The translations under genes were made by a program, and so were the position numbers. Below, one piece after another: positions 5,258-10,397 of a DNA stretch of 10,397 bases (position 1 is the first letter of the stretch; each line of letters opens with the position of its first letter). The stretch comes from Candidatus Latescibacterota bacterium (GTDB lineage: Bacteria; JAAXHH01; JACQVL01). Below the pieces are notes generated by a model, which saw nothing but the letters and a program-made list of their open reading frames with translations, made no database searches and was not told the DNA's origin. Location: assembly GCA_016209865.1 (NCBI GenBank), contig JACQVL010000075.1:1-10397 (forward strand), read 5' to 3'.

Positions 5258-8200
5258 TCACGATGATGGGATCAGGGTGGCGAGTTGCTGTTCGACTTCC
5301 TCCACGTCCCCACGGGCGTTGATGCTGTGGAAGAGGGTCTTGGCGTGTTCCAGGTACTGTCTTGCCTGGGCCTGATCGCCCCGTTTGGCGAACATCACCC
5401 CCATCTCCCGGCAGACTTCGGCCACGCCGAGTGGGTTATCATGGGCTTCAAACATCGCCTTGCTCTGCTGTAAGAACGACTCGGCTTCCGGCCAGGCTTC
5501 CTGGATGACGGACAGCATCCCGTAGATTTTATACGCCTCGGCGATGCCGAGCTGGTCGCCCAACTCCGTCACCAGGTCGAGGGCGCGCCGGCAGGAATCT
5601 TCCGCTTTCTCCAGTTCCCGGAGCTGGACGGCCATCTTTGCGGAGTTCAAGTAGACCAGGGTGAGGAGAGCGGTACTGCCCATCTTCCGGCAGAGAGTGA
5701 GCGCTTTACTGTAGTACGCCAGCGCCTCTTCCCAGTTCTGGCTGGCTTCGTAGGCCATGCCCAGGTTGTTGTACACCTTCGCCAGCCCGTAGGAATCCCC
5801 GATCAGCTCATACTGCTGGATGCTCGCCTCGTAGTGGTCGATAGCCGCCTTCGGCTCCCCTTTGCTGCTGGCCACGACGCCCATACTCGTGTGGAGGCCG
5901 GCCGAGAGGTTGGAGTCGTCAATCTGCTCGGCGATCTCCAGGCCTTTCACGTAATACGTCTGGGCCTGGTCCCAATCCCCTTGCTCAAAGCAGACGTCCC
6001 CGGAATTCTGGTAGACCAGGGCGATGCCCCGGAGGTCCTGGACGGCTTCGAACAGGCTAAAACTCTGGCGATAGCAGTCGAGCGCCGCCTGCCATTCCCC
6101 TTGCCGGCGTTTAATCCGGCCGATCTGGAGCAGGGCTTCAGCCTTCATCGCCGGGTCGGTGACCGCCGTCTCTTTGGTCGAGAGGGTCGCCTCGAACCGC
6201 TCTAACGCCTTCGTCCAGTCGCCCAGGTTGTAGTAGACCTGTCCGGTCTGGAGCATCAGGTTCGCCCATGCCGAGTCGTCGGTCGAATGAGACCGGGTCA
6301 TCGCGTCGAGCGCCTGGTCGAAATACCGGGCGGCTTCTCTGAAGGCGAACAGCCGAGCGGTGTTGGAGCCAGCCTGTAGCAAGTACGGGATGGCGCGCTT
6401 CACGTCGCCCCCTAAATAGAGGTGGGTCGCCAGGTCGTTCACGGCGGGTTCCATGTGGTCCTGATGTTCCTGCTCAAGACAATCCGCGATGATCAGATGG
6501 TATTCCTGGCGGAGTTCCTGCGAAATCTCGTTGTAGAGGATCTCTCGAATCTTGGTGTGATCGAACTTGTACTTGCCGTCGACCGGGACGACCAACTGGT
6601 GCACCCGTTCCAGGTGATGGAGGACGCGGAGCAGCTTGATCCGGTTGAGGTCTAAGGCCCGGGCCAGGACGTTCGAGGTGAACCGCTCTCCCTCAACCGC
6701 CGCCACCTGGAGCAGTTCTCGCTGGTCCTTTTCCAGACGATCCAGCCGGCGGATGATGACGTCATAGACCCGGCCGGGGATCTCCAGCCGGCTCACCGGC
6801 CGGGTCATCTCCCACATCCCATCCTGTTCGACGATGACCCCCTCATCCCTGAGTAATTTAAGGACCTCGATGATGAAGAACGGGTTCCCCTCGGTCTCCT
6901 GGAAGATCAATTCCCAGAGGGCCTCAGACAGGCTCGACCGCTTCAGAATGCGGTCGAGCATCCGCACGATATCGTCCACGCCCAGCCGGGGAATCTCGAT
7001 CTTCTCGAACAGGTCTTCCCGATTCATCCGGCGCATCAACTCGGTGAGCGGATGGACCTGTTCATCGTCCTCGACGTCCAGGTCCTCGTGCCGGTAGGTC
7101 ACCAGGATCAGGATGGGCAACTCACGGATCGACCGGGCGACCGCATGGAGGAGCTGGAAGGAGGCGGTATCGGCCCAGTGGAGGTCATCCAGGAGGAGGA
7201 CGAGGGGTTTGATCCGGGCGATCTCTTCCAGGACGCGGGTCACGACCTCGAAGAACCGGTGCTGGGCGACATCCGTGCTCAGGACGAACTGGGACTCTGC
7301 CGGCGGCTGGCTGCCATGGCTGATGACGGTCCCGATAAACGGAACCAGTCCCTTCAACTCCGGGGCTTCGTACTCGATGAATTGCTTGATCCGATCGTGC
7401 GCCTGCCGTTCCCGGCTCCGGCGTGTCTGCCGGAAGAACCCCTGGAGGACCTCCACGAACGGACTGTACGGGATGGGGGTATCCCGGTAGAAACAGGCGC
7501 CCGTCAGCACCCACGCCCCGTGCGCCAGCGCGTACGCCTGCAACTCAGACGCCAGGCGAGTTTTGCCCACCCCGGCTTCCCCGGAGAGGAAGAGGACCCG
7601 CCCCTGGCCGGCCGCGGCCCGGTCGAACGCCGTCTGCAGGGTCGTGATCTCCTGCTCGCGCCCGACCAGATCGCAATAGAAGCCCTTCGCCGATGCCCTG
7701 AACGGCGTCAGTATATCGACCGGTCTGATCTCCTCAACCTCTTCCCACACCGCTTCCTCTGGCGCCGGAGCCGGTTCCGGCGCCAGAGCCGGGGCCCCTC
7801 GCCATTGCCGGCTCCGGTAATCCTCCAAGTCGGACAAGAGGTCGGTCACGATCTGATACCGATCCTTCGGTTCCTTGGCCAGGGTTTTCATTACCATCGC
7901 GGCCAGCCGGGCATCCGCCTGGTTGTTCACGACCAGGGGAGAGACCGGGGGGTCGTTGATGTGCTGATAGATGATCGTGATGAACGAATCGCCCGTGAAC
8001 GGGAGTTCCCCGGTCAGCATTTCGTACAGGACGATGCCGAAGGAGTAGAGGTCGCTGCGGACGTCCATCTCCTCGCCGAGCGCCTGTTCGGGCGACATAT
8101 ACTCCACCGTGCCCATGATCTCCCCGATCTTCGTCAACGAGATGGCATCGACGATGCGGGCGATCCCGAAATCGAGCACCTTGACGCCCCCGTCGGGCGT

Positions 8201-8650
8201 GAGCATGATGTTCTCAGACTTGATGTCACGGTGGAGAATCTGTCGGCGATGCGCCAGGTCGAGCGCCTTCATGACTTGGGGGGCGATGTCGAGGATTTCA
8301 ACCGTGGGCAGGGCGCTCGACCGGTGGAGGAGTTCTTGTTTGAGGGTCCGGCCCTCGACGTACTCCATCACGATGTAGGCGATGCCGCTCTCCGTCCCAA
8401 CATCGTGGACGGTGACCACGTTCGGATGGACGAGCTTGGCGGCCGCGCGAGCTTCCCGGTAGAACCGGGCGATGTACTCCTCGTCGGACGCGAACTGTTC
8501 AGGCAGGACTTTGAGCGCGACAGCCCGCTCCAGGACGAGGTCGTACGCTTTATACACCGTCCCCATCCCGCCCCGCCCGATCAAATCGGTCAGGGTATAG
8601 TGTCCGAGGGTTTTGCCGATGTACCCCTGATGATCGGATCGTGTGGTCAC
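5258..8650 (-). CDS. Hanks-type Ser/Thr kinase fused to an AAA-type ATPase and TPR repeats
   Basis: A 1130-residue cytoplasmic signalling protein in three parts with no membrane segment seen. Kinase (about 17-278): Gly loop GRGGMG (25-30), K47, E66, HRDIKSEN (140-147) with catalytic D142, DFG (160-162) and SPE (186-188) are all present, so it should be active; T173 and T181 are possible activation-loop phosphosites. After a Pro/Glu/Ala-rich linker (about 285-310) comes a STAND/AAA_16-like ATPase with Walker A GEAGVGKT (357-364) and Walker B LLLDDLHWAD (485-494). Residues from about 755 to 1110 form roughly nine TPR units at 40-residue spacing, likely for protein binding. The family layout suggests ligand- or partner-gated signalling; substrates are unknown. 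The start is GTG at 8650, with AGAGG six bases before it. It follows the sigma-54 activator by 102 bases on the same strand, so the two may share a transcript. Confidence 0.93.
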   Translation of the reverse strand: MTTRSDHQGYIGKTLGHYTLTDLIGRGGMGTVYKAYDLVLERAVALKVLPEQFASDEEYIARFYREARAAAKLVHPNVVTVHDVGTESGIAYIVMEYVEGRTLKQELLHRSSALPTVEILDIAPQVMKALDLAHRRQILHRDIKSENIMLTPDGGVKVLDFGIARIVDAISLTKIGEIMGTVEYMSPEQALGEEMDVRSDLYSFGIVLYEMLTGELPFTGDSFITIIYQHINDPPVSPLVVNNQADARLAAMVMKTLAKEPKDRYQIVTDLLSDLEDYRSRQWRGAPALAPEPAPAPEEAVWEEVEEIRPVDILTPFRASAKGFYCDLVGREQEITTLQTAFDRAAAGQGRVLFLSGEAGVGKTRLASELQAYALAHGAWVLTGACFYRDTPIPYSPFVEVLQGFFRQTRRSRERQAHDRIKQFIEYEAPELKGLVPFIGTVISHGSQPPAESQFVLSTDVAQHRFFEVVTRVLEEIARIKPLVLLLDDLHWADTASFQLLHAVARSIRELPILILVTYRHEDLDVEDDEQVHPLTELMRRMNREDLFEKIEIPRLGVDDIVRMLDRILKRSSLSEALWELIFQETEGNPFFIIEVLKLLRDEGVIVEQDGMWEMTRPVSRLEIPGRVYDVIIRRLDRLEKDQRELLQVAAVEGERFTSNVLARALDLNRIKLLRVLHHLERVHQLVVPVDGKYKFDHTKIREILYNEISQELRQEYHLIIADCLEQEHQDHMEPAVNDLATHLYLGGDVKRAIPYLLQAGSNTARLFAFREAARYFDQALDAMTRSHSTDDSAWANLMLQTGQVYYNLGDWTKALERFEATLSTKETAVTDPAMKAEALLQIGRIKRRQGEWQAALDCYRQSFSLFEAVQDLRGIALVYQNSGDVCFEQGDWDQAQTYYVKGLEIAEQIDDSNLSAGLHTSMGVVASSKGEPKAAIDHYEASIQQYELIGDSYGLAKVYNNLGMAYEASQNWEEALAYYSKALTLCRKMGSTALLTLVYLNSAKMAVQLRELEKAEDSCRRALDLVTELGDQLGIAEAYKIYGMLSVIQEAWPEAESFLQQSKAMFEAHDNPLGVAEVCREMGVMFAKRGDQAQARQYLEHAKTLFHSINARGDVEEVEQQLATLIPSS
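7757..7788. repeat. Perfect 13 bp inverted repeat inside the kinase-ATPase linker
   Basis: CTCTGGCGCCGGA (7757-7769) and TCCGGCGCCAGAG (7776-7788) are exact reverse complements around a 6-base loop. They fall in the codons for the Pro/Glu/Ala-rich linker that joins the kinase to the ATPase. The mRNA would form a very stable GC hairpin at a domain boundary. It may only be a by-product of repeated Ala-Pro-Glu codons. Confidence 0.7.
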
Positions 8651-8752
8651 GGGCTGCCTCTGCGGACCTCTTCCGGCGGCGGAGGGATAAAACTAACGCG
8701 CTGTTTCGATTAAGACGACAGCCGGGCGCTCGATGTTCCCTGAACGGCTCTG

Positions 8753-9811
8753 TCAACGGAGTCCATGCTTCTGCATCCGGTACCGGAACGTATCGTAACT
8801 CAGATGCAGCAAGCGGGCGGCTTGCCGGGCGTTCCAGCGTGTCATCCGGAGGGCTTCTTCAATATACCGCTTCTCCACCGCCTCCAGCGAAACGCCCGTA
8901 TCAGGGGGGATGTAGACGACGATATCGTCCTGAGGGGGGTCCCCGGTGGCGGCCGGTTCGTCCTCGCCCCGCCGGCTGCGCCGCCGTTCGACGGCCACCT
9001 GCCCATTTTGACCAGCCGGCTCCCCTTCTGGGGTCATCACGCGACGGTCGATGGAGAAGTCTTCAGGTTCCAGGATCTCCCGGTTCCCGAGTAGCACCGC
9101 CCGCTCGATCATGTTCTTCAGCTCCCGGATGTTGCCCGGCCAATGATACGCCTTCATCAGGGTGATCGCCCCGGTCGAGAGCCCCTTCACCGTCTTGTTA
9201 TACTCTTCGTTATACCGGGCGATGAAGTGTTTGGCGATCAGCAGCACATCGTCCCCCCGGTCGCGCAAGGGGGGGAGCTCGACGGACATCACGTTCAGAC
9301 GGTAGTACAGATCTTCTCGAAACTGATCCCGGACGATTAAGTCTTCCAGAGGCACGTTCGTGGCGGTGACGATCCGGGCGGCGACCCGGATTTCCTCCAC
9401 CCCGCCGAGGCGGCGCAACGTTTTATCCTCGATCACCTTCAAGAGTTTCGCCTGGAGATTCAGCGACATCACGCCGATTTCATCCAGGAACATCGTCCCC
9501 CCCTGGGCGAGCTCAAACAGCCCCTTCTTCCGCGACCGGGCATCCGTAAACGCGCCGGGCTCATACCCGAACAACTCCGCCTCGAGCATCGTCTCCGGGA
9601 TGGCCGCACAGTTGAGCTCGATAAAGGGACCTTTCATGGAGGAACTACAGGCATGGATCGCACGGGCGATGAGCTCCTTCCCCGTCCCGCTCTCCCCCCG
9701 GATCAGGACGCTTGCGGTGGAGCTGGTACTGATTTTCTCCACTTTCTGCAACACTTCCTGAATCTCAGGACTGTTGCCGACGATGTCCGCGAAGGAGGAT
9801 GGCTTCGTCAC
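8753..9811 (-). CDS. Sigma-54-dependent transcriptional activator without a sensory domain
   Basis: A 352-residue bacterial enhancer-binding protein that uses ATP to open sigma-54 RNA polymerase promoters. The AAA+ domain starts almost at once (FADIVGNSP, 7-15): Walker A GESGTGKE (39-46), sigma-54 contact loop GAFTDA (86-91), Walker B GGTMFLDE (104-111), FREDLYYRL (164-172) and WPGNIREL (224-231). A polar linker and a Fis-type helix-turn-helix (about 312-352, WNARQAARLLHLSYDTFRYR) follow. There is no receiver, GAF, PAS or FHA domain, so the layout is PspF-like. The contact loop has Asp in place of the usual second Gly. I chose GTG at 9811 because AAGGCGG lies nine bases before it. The in-frame GTG at 9904 would add 31 residues that do not look conserved and has no Shine-Dalgarno. 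It is divergent from a gene with a sigma-54 promoter, a likely target. Confidence 0.93.
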   Translation of the reverse strand: MTKPSSFADIVGNSPEIQEVLQKVEKISTSSTASVLIRGESGTGKELIARAIHACSSSMKGPFIELNCAAIPETMLEAELFGYEPGAFTDARSRKKGLFELAQGGTMFLDEIGVMSLNLQAKLLKVIEDKTLRRLGGVEEIRVAARIVTATNVPLEDLIVRDQFREDLYYRLNVMSVELPPLRDRGDDVLLIAKHFIARYNEEYNKTVKGLSTGAITLMKAYHWPGNIRELKNMIERAVLLGNREILEPEDFSIDRRVMTPEGEPAGQNGQVAVERRRSRRGEDEPAATGDPPQDDIVVYIPPDTGVSLEAVEKRYIEEALRMTRWNARQAARLLHLSYDTFRYRMQKHGLR

Positions 9812-9867
9812 GGGAACGTCCCGCCTTGTTGAGTTGAGAGTCTGACGGAATGGAGCAACCAACCTGA

Positions 9868-9904
9868 GGGGCACACGGCCGCGCACCCCTACTCTTTGGG
9901 GCAC
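9868..9904 (-). promoter_or_regulatory. Two mutually exclusive hairpins in the activator leader
   Basis: In the predicted 113-base leader, GGGGTGC (9889 to 9883) can pair upstream with GTGCCCC (9904 to 9898). Alternatively, as part of GGGGTGCGC (9889 to 9881), it can pair downstream with GTGTGCCCC (9876 to 9868) around a GGCC loop. Both use some G-U pairs and they cannot coexist. This resembles a simple leader switch, but no T run or known ligand domain is seen. Confidence 0.35.
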
Positions 9905-9930
9905 AATGACTATTCGGGGATACGACGATA

Positions 9931-9959
9931 ATAATATGATGAAGACCCAACTTTGTCAA
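9931..9959 (-). promoter_or_regulatory. Sigma-70 promoter of the sigma-54 activator gene
   Basis: Perfect TTGACA (9959 to 9954), a 17-base spacer and TATTAT (9936 to 9931) on the minus strand give a near-consensus promoter with start near 9924. The activator would thus be made by the housekeeping polymerase. The GTGA-N2-TCAC dyads lie about 62 and 81 bases upstream of this start, so the activator may also affect its own expression. Confidence 0.75.
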
Positions 9960-9981
9960 TAAAAATTCTCTTATACAAGTA

Positions 9982-9991
9982 GTGATATCAC
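9982..9991. promoter_or_regulatory. Activator-binding candidate, GTGA-TA-TCAC dyad
   Basis: GTGATATCAC is a perfect 10-base palindrome centred about 155 bases upstream of the predicted sigma-54 start at 10142, the usual range for an enhancer site. It shares the GTGA-N2-TCAC form with the dyad at 9998-10013, 19 bases away centre-to-centre. Binding by the divergent Fis-type activator is an inference from position. Confidence 0.6.
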
Positions 9992-9997
9992 AGAAAA

Positions 9998-10013
9998 ATG
10001 GTGAAATCACCAT
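9998..10013. promoter_or_regulatory. Activator-binding candidate, extended GTGA-AA-TCAC dyad
   Basis: ATGGTGAAATCACCAT has 7 bp perfect arms around AA, with the GTGA-N2-TCAC core at 10001-10010. It is centred about 136 bases upstream of the predicted sigma-54 start. With the sister dyad it forms a tandem pair, the usual arrangement for cooperative binding of enhancer-binding protein dimers. Confidence 0.65.
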
Positions 10014-10115
10014 ATCTTCCTCAACCATCCCGGCACCCACGCTCCCCGTCTCAATCTGTCATATATCCAGGAAGAACAATAGCTTGCCAAGTACTTTCTG
10101 ATACCATCCGAAGAA

Positions 10116-10130
10116 TGGCATACTCTTTGC
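10116..10130 (+). promoter_or_regulatory. Sigma-54 (-24/-12) promoter of the lipoprotein gene
   Basis: TGGCATACTCTTTGC followed by T matches TGGCACG-N4-TTGCW with two mismatches in the last bases of the -24 block. The invariant GG (10117-10118) and GC (10129-10130) are correctly spaced. Predicted start is near 10142, giving a 59-base leader. The adjacent, divergent gene encodes a sigma-54 activator. I saw no full IHF consensus between the dyads and this promoter. Confidence 0.8.
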
Positions 10131-10166
10131 TTACAGGGATAAATAGACTTTATTCTGCTATCTGCA

Positions 10167-10191
10167 TCACTTCACCCATTTTTTAAGGAGG
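10167..10191 (+). promoter_or_regulatory. Leader element TCACTTCACCCA, T run and AAGGAGG ribosome-binding site
   Basis: TCACTTCACCCA (10167-10178), six T (10179-10184) and AAGGAGG (10185-10191) precede the ATG at 10201 by nine bases. The same 12-mer lies before AAGGAGG of the minus-strand gene at the left edge. The shared sequence suggests a common control of translation or RNA stability, or common ancestry of the two leaders. Confidence 0.65.
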
Positions 10192-10200
10192 CACTCTCAG

Positions 10201-10397
10201 ATGCGTTCCCTCTCCCCCATTCGACGGATGGTGTACGGGACGGGGTTGCTGGTGGCACTGGCCACGTTAGTCCTGACCAGTTGCTCGACCCTGAGCAACC
10301 CGCTCGCCCCGCCGACCCTCCAAGCCCCCCTGACCGTCATGGCCCGCGCCCTGACCCTCAGCCCGGACGCCTTCACCCACCTCACCCTCGGCCCAGC
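10201..10397 (+). CDS. Predicted lipoprotein, 5' part (runs off the right edge)
   Basis: Sixty-five complete codons are visible and the frame is open to the edge. The N-terminus is a lipoprotein signal peptide: basic R8-R9, a hydrophobic run (about 10-25) and the lipobox LTSC with C28 as the lipidated residue. Residue 29 is Ser, not Asp, which favours outer-membrane placement in Gram-negatives. The mature part starts STLSNPLAPPTLQAPL and is rich in Pro, Leu, Thr and Ala; I do not recognise a family. The start is firm: AAGGAGG lies nine bases before the ATG. It is the only plus-strand gene in the window, with its own sigma-54 promoter, divergent from the activator gene. Expression is thus probably conditional. 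Function is unknown without the rest of the gene. Confidence 0.85.
   Translation, partial: MRSLSPIRRMVYGTGLLVALATLVLTSCSTLSNPLAPPTLQAPLTVMARALTLSPDAFTHLTLGP

Noticed and set aside
4969-5322. A plus-strand open frame in the helicase-kinase gap; an internal ATG at 5032 has AGGAAGG upstream
   Set aside because: The product has no recognisable features, overlaps the end of the kinase gene, and has no matching promoter. A small real gene cannot be wholly excluded.
7052-8713. A 553-codon open frame on the plus strand opposite the kinase gene
   Set aside because: It lies antisense to a clearly conserved kinase-ATPase sequence and has no recognisable domain. Long antisense frames are expected in GC-rich genes.
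8751-8756. TTGACA on the minus strand across the activator stop codon, as a promoter for the kinase gene
   Set aside because: No acceptable -10 element lies 15-19 bases downstream.
9812-9904. N-terminal extension of the activator to the GTG at 9904
   Set aside because: The added residues are Arg/Pro-rich and not family-like, no Shine-Dalgarno precedes 9904, and AAGGCGG supports 9811. It remains an alternative.

Overview
The window is bacterial DNA, GC-rich in its genes and AT-rich in its control regions. Two family 9 (heptosyltransferase-type) glycosyltransferases, a predicted outer-membrane lipoprotein and two sigma-54 promoters point to a Gram-negative. The Hanks-type kinase fused to an ATPase and TPR repeats, and the CCTGTC/CATCCCTGT-type intergenic repeat, are compatible with several phyla (e.g. 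Nitrospirota, NC10, Acidobacteriota, Deltaproteobacteria-like lineages). I cannot place it more closely from sequence alone. Every gene except the last is on the minus strand.

Layout, left to right. (1) 1-262: start of a minus-strand gene that leaves the window after three codons. It has an AAGGAGG ribosome site, a near-perfect -24/-12 sigma-54 promoter, a consensus IHF site and two upstream dyads. (2) 263-4861: a tandem minus-strand cluster, probably one transcript, in the order RhlE-like DEAD-box helicase, aldo/keto reductase, glycosyltransferase 9, glycosyltransferase 9. Small intergenic repeats sit at gene ends. (3) 4862-5257: a gene-free stretch with a sigma-70 promoter and a long structured leader for the helicase. 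(4) 5258-8650: a large kinase-ATPase-TPR signalling protein. (5) 8753-9811: a sigma-54 activator (enhancer-binding protein, EBP) with no sensory domain. (6) 9812-10200: a divergent control region with a sigma-70 promoter for the activator, two GTGA-N2-TCAC dyads, and a sigma-54 promoter for (7) a lipoprotein gene that runs off the right edge.

How it fits together (inference). The activator gene is transcribed divergently from a sigma-54-dependent lipoprotein gene, and the paired dyads lie at the usual enhancer distance from that promoter, so it probably controls its neighbour. The gene leaving the left edge also has a sigma-54 promoter. It shares with the lipoprotein gene an identical 12-base leader element (TCACTTCACCCA) just before an AAGGAGG Shine-Dalgarno. 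The two therefore look like members of one sigma-54 regulon with a common post-transcriptional signature. The kinase-ATPase-TPR gene directly downstream of the activator is a candidate signal input. No mobile elements, CRISPR arrays, tRNA or rRNA genes were seen.
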